NCBI GenBank assembly: GCA_905178155.1
Contig: CAJINV010000016.1
Location: forward strand, 620,001 to 684,000
DNA length: 64,000 nucleotides
Direction of reading: 5' to 3'
Origin: Amoebophrya sp. A120
Lineage: Eukaryota > Sar > Dinophyceae > Syndiniales > Amoebophryaceae
Shown: one piece after another, positions 32,641-45,100 of the stretch
How positions within the stretch are numbered: position 1 is the first letter of the stretch
How the letters are laid out: each line of letters opens with the position of its first letter
The notes under the pieces: model-generated
What the model saw: the letters and a program-made list of their open reading frames with translations, nothing else
Databases searched by the model: none
What the model was told of the DNA's origin: nothing
Translations under genes and position numbers: made by a program

Positions 32641-35600
32641 TGTTTTGGAAGAAGTGCTGGAGTGATGCAGGAGCACCAGGGGCTGCACAGAAAACTTTTC
32701 ACGTGTTCTTGGGGGCCGGTTTGTCTAGTAGTCTTCAGCTTCGATGGCTAAAGCTAGTGAAAAAACGAGCAGGAGTGCAAGCTCGGACGAAGATGGCAAG
32801 AACTGCGGCACCGGTGGCCCGGTGGCTGTGCGGGCAAAAAATCTTTACGTAATTGGTTCTCCCACATCAACACTTTGTGAGCGCGTCGCACAACAACGCG
32901 CGGGAAAGGGCCCGGCGGTGCAGCGCTGCTCGAGTTATTGAGTTTCGGCTTTAGCTTGAAAAAAAATATGCACCGCCGGCGGTGGCTCCTAAAAACATGA
33001 GAAACGACGAGAAATAGTAAAGATGTTGCGAAGCGTGTTGCGGCGACACTGATGCGACCAAGCACGTTCTTGCAGTACTTCTACATTTCGAAATAACCTG
33101 AGATCATCTCGCACACGCTCCTCTTGTCTCTCTCGAAAGATGCACGCACTAAGTCTTACTCTTAGTGCGAAGAATTTGCGTTATCACGAAGTAGAGGCCT
33201 GGCGAGTGCGCCGCGAGCAACCAACGGACGTCGGGTCGACCACGGCCGAGCCGCCCGCGGATGAAAGCGCGAGAACGATAATAGCACGGGCAGCGCGCCG
33301 CAGTCGCGCCAATTCCCCCTGCGGGGCGCTTTGCGCGCGAAGGCACAAAATGCTTGTGGCGGCCGACTTCGACGGCAGGGTAGGATGTGCGAGGCATCGC
33401 GGAGACGCCGCGCGCATCCGCCGAGTGTGATTGGGGGTGCAGAAATAAGAGGTGCCGGCCCGGCGCCTGCGGATGCGACTGTGCAGCAGCCCGTGGAAAA
33501 AATCTTTCCCAATCCGGAAGAGTGCGTCAAGTGCAGACGGCAGTAAACAGTACCTCGGTCCGGGCGATGATAGGACTGCGTGACGCAATTGGGGGGGCGG
33601 ATCGCGTTTCCGCTTCGCTATCCGCACGGCGAGCAGAAATGCCGCCGTCCCGGGAAACGGAATGCGGAATGATCGCCCCTGAGAAGCTGCGAAACTTTGG
33701 CTTCCATCCCGGGTCGCGGCGCTGCTCTGCGTGAGCCTCGGAGGGGGAAGCGCGACTGCGTCAATGAAGCACGAAGCCGCTGTGTCCGGCAGGCCGGGTC
33801 GCGGGCAGCACCGAATTAAGACGGGCGCCGACCGCGGGGGCTCTTTGGCTCAGAAGTAGTAGCAGCCCTGATCGGTCGCGCGTCGCGGCGCAGGACGTGA
33901 CGGGGGTAGTGGAGTGGAGACCGCCCGCCCGTAAAGGCGACCGGCGCTCCGTAGGCCCGGTGGGCAGCGCCAAAGCTTTGCGCTTTTTTTCGTAAACATC
34001 GCGGGACCCGCGGCGCTGGATTTCACAACTTTCCGGCGGCGGGAACGCGGTGCAGGGCCCTATATAGGGCACCTCCTTGCTGGTACTTTCTACCGGATTC
34101 CGGACCCTGGGCACCCCACCTGGAGGGGGGCGGAGACGCGGAATTTTTCAGATTTTTCAAGAAACATAGGAGATCTTCCAGGGTGGATGTGATCTGTTCT
34201 GGTCGTTCGAAAGACGAGGGAAAACAATAAGGACACCAGAAAGAGCTAACCTCGTTGGTCCATGTCTCAAGGCTGGACACCAGGAAGCCCGTTAATTTGA
34301 ATTTTTCCAATTTCGAGAATTTTTGAGCATAGGCATACACGTCAGCAAATCGACTTCTTTTGAGCAATGAGGTACATGCAACGTCGTACCGCATGCCTTT
34401 CTGGTAACTTTCTCACTCAACTACGCACCCACTTTACCCCTATGGAGGAAAAATGGACGGCCTGGCATTTTTTAATTTCTTAAAATATGCAAAAAATCAC
34501 CAATGTTGCTTATAGTTGATGGATGTTTGGACACCATATGGGCACAATCTAATAAAGTAACCAGATACAGTCTCCATTTGGGTGATTTTACCACATTATT
34601 TAACGCACTCAAAAAAAAAACATTTTTTTTTTATTTTCCGATCCTCCAAAAAAAATATTTCCAAACAGTGTAAGAAGGCCTATAAAATCACAAAGATCGC
34701 ATTGCTCCAGCTCATACTTATTGTCTGGGTGCATCATGTACGCAAATTGTAGACCTGCGCACACTTTTAACCTATGTCACTTTTTTCAGATTTTTGATGT
34801 GTCAAAAAATAACGGCAAAAAACCCCAAGCATTAATGTGATGCACATGGGGAGAGCGCAACACATTGCACCTGTTTCGTTAGAGTTATCAAAATTAGTTA
34901 ATTTTATGGATTTTCCATGACTCTTAACAACTTCAAAAAATTTGAATTTTTTGAATTTTTCAAAAATATTGGAAATTTAAGCGCTTTCAGTTCCGTCCGT
35001 CCTAGTATATAAAAAGAGGGCACAAAAACATTAAGGCACTTGCTTTCCGCCTCTGTTTCTGCTCGGTTTTGACGACCACGCACAAGACGCCTTATCTCCT
35101 GGCTGTCCATTTTTTCAGATTTTTCTTGGGAAAGGAAGGCTTTACCTTTACAAAGGTCTTTGGCTCCGGCCAATGGATAAAGAACGCACCATCCTAGCCA
35201 AATGCGCCCGGTGCAAGAGCTTGTCCACCCTGTAGGCCACCGCGGCAGGCCCCTCCGCTTTTTCAGCAATGGCCTGGATGCCGCCAGGCCTGGCATGCGT
35301 ACCCCCCCCCCCTGCCTCGGCCGAGGGGAGCCGACGCGTTTCTATTCTTCACCGGGTTGCGGGGGCACACTACGATGGGCACTCTCGCTGGCCCGGGACG
35401 GTTTTGCACAGCGGGGGCCCTGCGCCAGACGGTGCGCGCCCCGGCGTACTCAATCGGGCCCCGCGCCTTAGAGAGGGTCGCGACATCACAAGCAGGGGGG
35501 CCGGCACGACTATTTTCCGCCGGAGGCCCAGCATTAGCAACCCGCGCAAGTTTAGGCTATTGCGGGAATTGCAAAACCAAGCGCCCTACATTCCGGGTCG

Positions 35601-35944
35601 GCCAAATCGGGCGCCGCGAGTTGAAAGAAGTGGTAGCGGCGGCGCCGCAATATCCAACCCCGTGCAGCGCTTGGAAGCTGCAGCGCAAGCGGAAGCGCTT
35701 TAGAAAATCTCATACACGGCTTCTCTCTTCAGAAAGCATGCGAACCGGCCGAGATCGCGAAATAAATAGCCAAGCGCAGAGAGCTACCCGAAGATCACAC
35801 TTTTGGCGTTCTTCTTTCGTTTGTTTTTGTGGGTGGACTTTGACTGTCCGAAAACGAAATTAATACGTAAAAGATCTTCTACCATGTGAAGAAAATCGAC
35901 GACAAAGAGATCTCGGACATCAATCTACCTTGTTCTTCAACCTC
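32641..35944. other. 3.3-kb divergent intergenic region between genes E and F
   Basis: Holds the start regions of E (left) and F (right). 33100-34120 and 35180-35700 are GC-rich with overlapping open frames on several strands (largest ~168 codons), which I do not accept as genes. 34430-35060 is AT-rich with long A and T runs and short hairpins such as TTCAAAAAATTTGAA. No RNA gene, promoter element or repeat family could be identified. Confidence 0.5.
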
Positions 35945-38900
35945 ATGGTGCGTTATTTTCGTCGTTCACTCCTCGTCCTCGCAGTGTGCTATCCGACGTC
36001 CGTGGTTTCCGCTGCGAAAACAGCAGCAGACGAGGATGATTCGCCTTCTCCGGCACCGTCCGTCTATCCCAACCCAGACCCGCCGCTGTTCCTCAACTTC
36101 GACTGCTCCCGGCTCCGGAACGGCACGGCGACCAGCATGGAGGGCCTGGGGTCCCTCTTCCGGGAGGTCCGCGGTACCCGGGTGTTCGCGAATCTACTTG
36201 GGCTAGAACCGCTGGAAACCGTACCCGCGGCGGGCCACGGCGGGGACTGGGAAGCGAGCCGGGCCTACTTTGGGAGTCTGATCAAGAAAGAGAACAAGGA
36301 ACTGCTGAAAGACGCGCTGCGGAATTCGACTTCTCTCCACATCTACGACGATTTGCGCAGAATCTTCGCGCAGCTCCGAACCAGTGGGTATAAGGCGCAG
36401 AAAACGGTGGGGAAATTCACGATTTTCTCCAACGCAATCCGGCCGGACGAAGTAGAGCAACTGATTGAATGGCTCGGCGGCAGCACGTACGGACAAGCGC
36501 ACAACAAATTTCTGCCGCAGTGCTCGACGAAGGAACTACCCACAACGCCAAAGAAGAAAAAATCATCAGCTGATCATGCGAAAGCTCCAGAAACAAAGCA
36601 CCCGTCGGAACTGTGTCGTGAAAAGGTTCTCCGCGCGTCCCGCATGGAGCGGTTGCTTCCCCGGATCCAAGAACTCCGTATCAAATGTAAAAATGTCTGG
36701 GTCTGGAAACTTGTGATGCTGGGTGGCGCATCATGATGAGGCTCCAAATGCTGGCTCAGCATGACAAGTTTCTGAGCTCCTCGGTGTTGCCTATTCCGCA
36801 TGACAAACTGCGCTTCTGCATCACAGAAAAACGAAGCTCTTGGGAAACGTGCATGACAGATTTAACAGTCATGCCAGACAAGCATGACAAACATGAATTC
36901 TTCCCGACCCAGACATTTTTACATTTGATACTCCGCGAAGCGGCGCGAAAATCCGGCAACGTCGGCATTCTCAACCTCGTCAGCGACCGGTGCCCGGCGC
37001 TCATGTGGAACGGCGCGGCGCCGCCGGAAGTGGACGAAGAGTTGCGGGTAGCGGTGCACCGCGCGCGGAAGAAGGAGAAGAAAATCATCGAGGCAAAGTC
37101 TTCGATCAAACGGGGCAAACTCCGCTTCTCCATCGCGATTCACATCCGGATGGGCGATTTGCTGCAGAATGTGCTGTCCTGGACGGGGAAGAAACAACGC
37201 GAAGCGGTGACTGTGGTATGCAATTTGCAAGAGTATCGTGCTACGACGTAGGGATTGCATGACAATGAATTTTCTTTTCAGAATCCAGAATGGAATGAGT
37301 CGTGCGGAATCAGGACAGCGAAAGCACATCTGTCATGCGTGGCCGCAGTTCGTACGCCTAGTACGATGCTCTTTTGCACTGCATACGCAAGTACGGATAA
37401 CAAGAGTAAGCCACTGACCGTGACGACGGAGGACGTTTTCGAGACGCTGGAACGAAGCAAAATGATCTATCCACACCAAATTTATTTCTTCCGAACACAC
37501 AAATGCGGACCAAGCATGACAAAGGTTCATTCTCGATGCTATTCAGCATGACAAATGCTCGAGTTTGGGATAATCCTTTTTATGCATTGTTGCACGTGCT
37601 GTAAGTAGGAGGGAACAACAAGTTTGTATTGCATATCCTCGACGAGGACACCATGACTCGCATGAAGAAGACGCACTTCCTATCCTATTTAAAAACGTCC
37701 CCACCCCATAGTTGTAATGCAAATCTGCATGCTGAAAATGTTTCTCATGCGGAGCCCCATGATCTGGTAACCAAATGCGTGCGCGCGCGCGCGCAGAGCG
37801 CGCGCCGGCCCACGAAGCCGGCGCGCGCGCTCTGCGCGCCTGCGATATTGCTTTAGCAAACGCAGCGCGAAGGCAGTTGCCGTTACCATATAGGGCAACC
37901 GCCGGGAGGCGTGAAGGTCAGGGAAATGGCCAGAAATGAAGCGGGAGAAAGGAAAAAAAGCGGACCAGATGGGAAAATGGCCAGGAGGTCAAAAATGTCG
38001 CAATAACGGCAGAAACCAAGCGGGAGAAGGTGAAAAAAGAGCACTTTTGCGGTCTGGCCCACTTCGTATCTGAAAAAGAGACGGACTATTTTTTGCTCCG
38101 CCCGCTGGCCAGCTGCGTTGGAGAAGCAGGCCCGCGACCTGTTCGGAAGCCTTGGGTCGCTTCGTAACTGGAAAAAGTTGGAAAAAAATGGCAAAAAATT
38201 GCTTCATAACGTGGGTGGAAGCAATCGTCGGACTTTGTGCAAATCACCCGGGCCACTTGGAAAATGGGAAAAGATGAAAAATTGCGCAAAAGCGCAATCC
38301 CTTCGCAGGCTTCAAAACTGCCACCCAGGTGCGGGCGGCGAAAATGTCCAGGCCGCCCGGGCCACTTGGAAACCAGAAAAAGATGAAAAATTGCGCGAAA
38401 GCGCAATCCCTCCGCAGGCTTCAAAACTGCCAGTCAGCTGCGGTCGGTGAAAATGTCCAGGTCGCCCGGGCCACTTGAAAACCAGAAAAAGAAAAAAAAA
38501 TGCGCAAAAACGCAATCCCTCCGCAGGCTTCAAAACTGCGAGGCAGCTGCGGTCGGTGAAAATGTCCGGAGCCCTTCGGCCACATAGAAACTTGAAAAAA
38601 AAGGAAAAATTGGCAAAAGTTGAGAACCCCCGGCAGGCTTACAAACTGGCCACCAAGGGCGGTCCGGCGGGCGCGCGCTTGCGCCATACCATCGCGATTG
38701 GGGAAAAAAAAATGCATTAGAAGCGGGCGGAGGCATGTCCCAAAATCCACGCTTGCTCTGGGTTGTGGGCACCAATTCGGGACCTCCGCCGCGTCTGAAA
38801 TGCCCGACTTTGGTGGCCCAGCAGGGTCCGCGGGTTTGTGGTTTCGCACATACCTTCCTGGCCAGGGGGCCAGTTTGTCATGCAGGGGGCTAGAAAGGAT

Positions 38901-40643
38901 GCCCCGCTGCGAAATAGCAGACCGGATCTCGCCTGCAATGCTTATCGCAGGAGCCTGCGGGCCGCCGCGGGCTCCACCACTTCCCCGCGGCCCTTCTGGC
39001 CAGGGGGCCAGTTTCTCACGCAGGGGGCTTGGAGAAGAAGTAGTGGGACTGTAATCAAAAACAAATAGCGCCAAAGCGCGGCCCGCAGGGCCGCGTTTTC
39101 GCCGCGCGGCTGGTTAGGCTTTCGCGCTGGTTAGATTTTCGCGCACGCATTTGGTTACCAATATCGCCCTCCGGGCGCGACCTTCATTAGCATTTTCTAA
39201 TCGTGTTTTGCAATTTGTCATGCTCCAATCAGCATGGTATGCTAGATCTGTGATGCTGCTGAGCTAGCTCAAACAGCACTACACTACGAATGCAAATTTG
39301 TCATGTAAAACAGCCAAAACTTGTGGATTTGTCTAGCCGATTCCCCATCTTGACTATGGTGTGGGGACGTTTTTACTCAGGATACTTCCTCGACAAGTGT
39401 GCCATCCGGCACATCCTAGTCGCGTCGCACGGACGGGAAAGCGAGAAGTGCCAGAAGAAGGCGGCGGAGCGGCGGCACGCCCCGTTTCTCAAATACCCGG
39501 TCGCGTATTTTCAAAAAGTGTTGAAAAGTCTGTTCCAAGACGTCCCGGTGCTGTCGATTGGGCTGATGGAGAAGACCGTCGACATTCACATTTTCTCGGA
39601 CGCGCCCGAAGAGTGGTTCCAGTCGTTCAAAGCGGCGTACTATCAAATGCAAAAATGTCTGGGTCTGGAAGAATAACTTGTGATGCGCATTTCAGAACAT
39701 AGAAAAATCTCTAATGCATAGGCAGCAAAAATTGCCCACTTTCTGTCACCAAAGTGGGGGGCTTGTCATGCGGATTCGGCATTGCGGAAGCTTCTCGAAA
39801 CCTGTGATGGTAGAGCTTCCATGCCAGATCTTCTGCGTCATGCAAAAACAGCATGAGTCTTCCAGACCCAGACACTTTCACATTTGATACGTACGGCGCG
39901 GAGGTGGTTACTGTGCACGGGGACGGAGACGGGAAGTCGTTGTTGATCGGAGAGGAAGTAGCGGTTGACGGGGAAAATGAGGGTGATCAGGACGAGAGCA
40001 CGAAGATCCAAAAAACGAAAACTCTCCCGGCGGACTTGGACCATTTAATTTTTTCCGACATTCTGATTTACGGTGAGGGCAACCTCGGCCGGCTCGCCGC
40101 GTTTCTGAACCCGGACGGGATCAAGTTGCAGGCACCGTGCGGGCGGACCGGAAACGTGGAGGGGGATATGGTGGTGAACGTGCAAAAGAACGGGGAAATT
40201 CCCGAGGGGGAAAAAATCAACGACAAGTTCTCGGTCATGCTGAAGAACAAGATGGGCAGTAGCGGTGTCACGATGAATCAGCGAGGTAAGGTATCCTGTG
40301 CGAAAACGTCCCCACCCCATAGTTGTAATGCAAATCTGCATGCTCAAAATGTTTCTCATGCCGAGCCCCATCATGACATACATTTTCTAGTCGTGTTTCG
40401 AGATTTGTGATGCTCCAACTAGTATGCTATGCTAGATCTGTGATGCTTCTGAACTAGCTAGACAGGATTACCGTACGAGGCCAAACTTGTCATGCGCAAC
40501 ACCCAAAGCTTGTCGATTTGTCTAGCAGATTTCCCATCTTGACTAAGGGGTGGGGACGTTTTTGCTCAGGATATAAGGGACAGGTGCCCCGCCGGGGAAA
40601 GGAGACGATTATGCGCCCGGAGAAGATCAAAACGGAGTTGTGA
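35945..40643 (+). CDS. Gene F: secretory-pathway protein with glycosyltransferase-like motifs
   Basis: Seven exons, 35945-36678, 36936-37216, 37391-37467, 37641-37680, 39390-39640, 39895-40291 and 40579-40643, give 614 aa. The ATG at 35945 opens a signal peptide (VRYFRRSLLVLAVCYPTSVV). IHIRMGD near residue 313 resembles the HxRxGD signature of fucosyltransferase-type GT-B enzymes. Later VDIHIFSDAPEEW (~447) and IFSDILIYGEGNLGRLAAFL (~521) look like the paired 'SDA...' and 'SD...S...LAA' segments of those folds. An ER/Golgi glycosyltransferase is my inference; the donor and acceptor cannot be told. A GDGDGK acidic insert lies near 480. All six introns are elements. Confidence 0.6.
36679..36930. 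mobile_element. Introner element IE-1 (intron of gene F)
   Basis: TSD CTCCG perfect; GTCTGGGTCTGG arms. Excision joins LPRIQEL to REAARKS. Confidence 0.92.
37217..37385. mobile_element. Introner element IE-5 (intron of gene F)
   Basis: The ends TATGCAATTTGCAAGAGTAT and inverse (GTACGATGCTCTTTTGC) match IE-5. The TSD is lost, but removal of element plus 5 bp joins REAVTV to GTDNKSK in frame. Confidence 0.75.
37468..37635. mobile_element. Unassigned introner element (intron of gene F)
   Basis: TAT start, GCATA end, TTGTATTGC/GCATGACAAA words inside. The TSD is not clear. The join LERSKMI to DEDTMTR is in frame. Confidence 0.65.
37765..39160. mobile_element. Nested 1.4-kb TIR element inside the intron of gene F
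   Basis: Ends TGGTAACCAAATGCG... and its exact inverse ending GGTTACCA, followed internally by a (CG)n hairpin. It contains the ~109-bp tandem repeat at 38220-38640 and a pair of related GC segments (GGCCAGGGGGCCAGTTT repeated at about 38863 and 39000). No protein-coding capacity recognised. Confidence 0.75.
38220..38640. repeat. ~109-bp tandem repeat, about four copies
   Basis: Each copy contains CGGGCCACTTG, GAAAAATTGCGC and GCAGGCTTCAAAACTGCC in the same order with modest divergence. It lies within the nested element. Confidence 0.75.
39641..39889. mobile_element. Introner element IE-1 (intron of gene F)
   Basis: TSD CGTAC perfect. Excision joins FQSFKAAY to GAEVVTV. Confidence 0.92.
40292..40573. 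mobile_element. Introner element IE-2 (intron of gene F)
   Basis: TSD TAAGG perfect. Excision joins MNQRGK to GQVPRRGK. A useful uninterrupted reference for the expanded copy at 37681. Confidence 0.92.
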
Positions 40644-42110
40644 AGAGGGGAAAGAAGGAAGAAATAATGTTCATTTCGGAATTTCAGGCGAAGATAACGG
40701 CGCTCGGAAGTTTATCTGAGCTATCGCCATTATGGAAACTAGCAGAAACCGAGGTGCGCTGCGCTTGCACTTTCATACCAGGAAAAAAAGCGCAGGCGAA
40801 GTACAATTTTCAGAACTTTGTACATGATTTTGCAGGGGGGTAAAATTCCTAGAATGAATTCTGAGTTTCTACGAAAAGCGGAGCTTTGACAGCACAGCTG
40901 AAGCTTGACTGTACTATGGCTCCTCTCTCTGCTGTTGCTTCTTGACTGGAATTTGTATTAAGACAAAGCAATCGTCAGCTTCGTACTTCATTGTCGTCGT
41001 GTCGCCACACGAGAGCGAGTCTTCGGAGGGTGAGAGCGTCGTCTTGGTCTAGTCATTTTGATCTGCCACCGCGTGATATTTTGGTCGAATTGATTTGTGT
41101 AGCCAACGAGAGCTCGGAGGAAGGGATTGTTCGTTCATTTCGTTCAGGGACGGAAAGAATCAATATCCCCTCTACATGCTTTGAATTTTCAACTCGCTAC
41201 TTTGTCTTTGTCTGTCACGCTTCCTTTCATCACAGTTGCGGTTTCAAAATTTCAGATCGACAACAAGCTCGATCTTGCTAAATACAAAAATGAACCCGAT
41301 AAAATTCGAGAACTTCTGATAGTTTAATCAGAGATATCATCACCGCTCGCTCCTACCTCCGCGAGCAGCACCGACGAGACTTGAATACCAGTGCAGCACA
41401 AAAATTTTTGTACGCTGCTAAAGAGAACTCCAACCGGCTTCAGCGGTACCGGTGCTCCTTCTGTAGTAGCTCAACGGGCTTGAGCAGATTGTTACTACGC
41501 TGCGCGACTCATTTTCCAGCAGACCAGACGACAGGCGACAGTGTGTGTTGACGCGATTACGTTGAGGGCGGTATCTTGAAGCGATTACGTCCGCTATCCC
41601 CCTTCAAGTTCAACTACATCGTGCGACGGCCAACTGTTTCGGAACTACGCTAGCAGAAGGGAGGCACAGCCGCAGAAAATAGAACTTCGGCGGAAAGCAA
41701 AGCGTCGGTTTTCCTACAACTATCGAGAAGCTGTACTGCAGGCGGGACCCGGCTGCCGCTGTGTGTTGATCAAACACGACAAAAACTGTCCGTTCTTGTG
41801 GCAAGACCAAGAAGGACCTGCATTTCCTACTCGCAACCAGTGCACTTTCGGTGGATCATCATCCAGGTGTAAAGTTCTCGTGGTCTAACATCAAACTGTG
41901 ATCAATAACGAGCAGATGGAAGGAACAAGAACACGGGAAAATAAGCAACACCAACAACATCCGGATAGACGTAGAATCTTCTCGAGGTAAGAAGATAAAA
42001 ACTAGAAAAGATACAGGAGCAACCACTTCTCGACAACTGCGTGGAACAGAACAGAATCAAAAGCAGCTTTCATCTACTTCCACAACCAGCGCTACAAGCA
42101 CTGCCACAAG
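40644..42110. other. Intergenic region between genes F and G
   Basis: About 1.5 kb of ordinary composition with only short frames (at most ~96 codons) and no IE arms. It should contain the 3' end of F and the promoter of G; no signal was recognised. Confidence 0.55.
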
Positions 42111-45100
42111 ATGCACAAGTACAAGCTGCTTTCGAAGAAGGGTGAGGGTACCTTTTCCGAGGTGCTGAAATCCCAGTCAATAAAAACCGGACGGTACGTA
42201 TCCTTAGTGAAAACGTCCTCACCCCAGAGTTGTCGTGCAAGTTTCGATGCCCACAACGTTTTTGTAGTGCGCAGCAACATGAGAGGTTTTTTCCCATGGT
42301 GTTTTGCAATTTGTCATGCTATTATCAGGATCAGGTAAGTAGTAGTTTTCTGATGCGGCTGCACCAGCTAAGCTGCACTGCACTACAGAGAGAAACTTCT
42401 CATGCGCGACTCCCAAAGCTTCTGGTTTTCTGTTGCACATTCCCCATCTTCACTACAGGGTGGGGACGTTTTTACTCAGGATAGTGCGTGGCCATAAAAT
42501 GCATGAAGAACCGGTTCGAGTCCATCGATCAGGTCAACAACCTGAGGGAAATCCAGGCGTTGAGGAGGTTACAGGGCCACGCAAATATTATCCACAGTGA
42601 AGATTTTTTTCCGTACACGAACTTCCTTGCACATGCGATGATGATGATGATGATGAAAAACAAAGCTGTGTTTGTTTACCAACCAGATTTGACATGATTG
42701 TACCGGTTGGCAAAAATTTGTGATGCATTTTGCAAGAGTGCGGCAAATTTCTACTGCATAAATATCATCACACTCCACGAAGTGCTGTATGACGAACCAA
42801 CGGGGCGACTAGCACTGGTCTTTGAGTTGATGGACATGAACCTCTACGAGCTGATCAGGGGGAGAAGGTAATTTGTGTTGCAAGAAATGCGACCTGTAAC
42901 CCGATTTGTCTTGCATTAATGGAGAACTACTGAAGATAAAACACTAACTTACTATCTATCAGGCACTACGTTCCGGAAGAGAAAGTGAGAACGTTCATGC
43001 GATCACTACTACGCGCTCTGGATCACATGCACCGAAACGGGATTTTCCATCGAGACGTGAAGCCAGAAAACTTGCTGCTGCAGGAAGACACCCTGAAATT
43101 AGCAGACTTAGGGAGTTGTCGAGGTGAAAAGTAGTTTTATTTTTTGCGATCATGATGTTCTTGCATAGGTGCAGAGCGCATGACAAAAATCCATAGAATT
43201 TGTCTTGCATTTATTGTACTATGATGCAAATATTATTTAACTCGCAGGTATATATTCCCGACCACCCTACACGGAATACATCAGTACAAGGTGGTATCGT
43301 GCACCCGAGTGTCTTATGCATTGCAAAAATGTCTGGGTCTGGAAGGATGCAACTTGTCATGCTAAGTCTGGATAGTACAAAAATTTGTGTTGCATGATTA
43401 CCAAAAGGTGTCCACGTTTGAACAAGATTAGCGGCAGTTTGTCATGCAGGACAGACATGATAGAGACTTCGCAGAACCTCTCATGCTAGGTGCTGCATTG
43501 CAGACCTCGGGGGGCATGAAAAACATGCATGGCAAGTTTGCATTCTTCCAGACCCAGACATTTTTACATTTGATATGTCTGCTTACAGACGGATTCTACT
43601 CCTACAAAATGGACCTCTTCGCGGCGGGGTGTGTGTGGTTCGAGGTATGATTTAAAGTACATTTTTCTTCGGTAAAAATATAATTTTTGTATACCGCAAC
43701 AAACATTTTGATCCGCTTGAAATGAAATTCCTTCTCGCAGCATGATGCACCAACATGAGATTTGTTTTCGGTTAAAAAGAAAAAACCTGCTCCCCCACAG
43801 GTTATGGCTCTGTTCCCGCTGTTCCCCGGGCAAAATGAGATGGATCAGCTGCAGAAAATACACGGCATTCTCGGCACGCCGAACGAGGAGGTGCTGCGAA
43901 AATTCAAGCTCAATTCCGATGTGGCCTTTCCGGAAAAGAAGGGCACGGGGATCGACCACTTGATACCCCACGCGAGTTTGGACGTGTTATCCGTGCTGAA
44001 AAAGTTACTGCGATACGACCCGGAGGAAAGAATAACAGCGAGGCACGGGTATAAGTATGGATGAATTTTGTCATGCAGAGCGTGCAGTAGAAAACTTCGT
44101 GGTGGACGGATTCAAACAGTATTCAAAATTTATCATGCGCAAAATCTGGGAATGATGGAATGCTTGTTTATGCACCGAATTAATATACCAACACACATGA
44201 TCACCCAGGTTGCTTTCCCCCTACTTCGAAGAGGTCCCAGAGCGCACGGTGCCACTGCACACGAACAGCATCGAGCAAGCACCGACGAGCACATTCTGTA
44301 TTCATAAACTCTTATTTGCTCTATGTATGTTGTATGCATCAGAAGTGATGTCTGTCATGCGGGAGCGACAGTCCTATACGACAATCCTATATTTGAAAAC
44401 AAACCATCAGATCGCACGGGCGGTAACCAGTCCACGGTGTCAGACAACCACGATACAGACCGACACCACGAAAGCACACACCATGCTATCACCGGGATAG
44501 TTTTTGAAAATTTGTAAATGCATAATCGGTTTTAATATTGCATGATGGCATTATTGTTAATTGAGGAAACCACAAGGACAACCAGGATAATTCCATGGAA
44601 AGTACTCATCATTTTATGCATTATGCATTACAGAAAAACTGTCCAAATTTTCATATCCACAAAGGACCAGGCGCAGGCGAAAACAAATCTCCCACCAATC
44701 CATGCCAAGAACTACGAAAGAGAAGAATCTGACACTCGGAGTCAATTGTAGGTACTAGGCCTCTCTGCCAAAAAGGTTTGTAGTCCTCTCCATTGATGCA
44801 CGAAAGGATGAAACACATCGCAAAAATTGACTCCAATCCGAGTTTCTGTTGCATACTTGCCAAACCAAGCACATGAAGCCGTTTAAGTTCAAACCGAAGA
44901 ACTTCGGGTTGCACAGTACCATGAGCGGGTTCGGGGGGAACTACGGGATATCCAGTGTAAAAGTATCGAAGTCGCTCGTACTACACTAGTTGCAATTTCA
45001 TTCGTGACAGAAGTGTGTTGCGGTTTCTGAATTATCCGCATGTCAATTTTCATTTTTCGTTTTGGAAAATGAATTTCTCCAATTCGTATGAATGCAATTG

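Larger units (their letters stand above)
37681..39384. mobile_element. Introner element IE-2 enlarged to 1.7 kb by a nested element (intron of gene F)
   Basis: Outer arms with AAAAACGTCCCCACCCC and inverse, TSD CTTCC perfect. IE-2 sequence runs to about 37764 and resumes at about 39161 (compare the unexpanded copy at 40292). Excision joins MKKTHFL to DKCAIRH. Confidence 0.9.

Noticed and set aside
33842-33870. Relict spliced-leader-like CTTTGGCTCAGAAG
   Set aside because: Only a partial match to the dinoflagellate leader end, and not placed at a gene start.
34430-35060. AT-rich block as a centromere or origin
   Set aside because: Only homopolymer runs and small hairpins are visible; nothing specific supports it.
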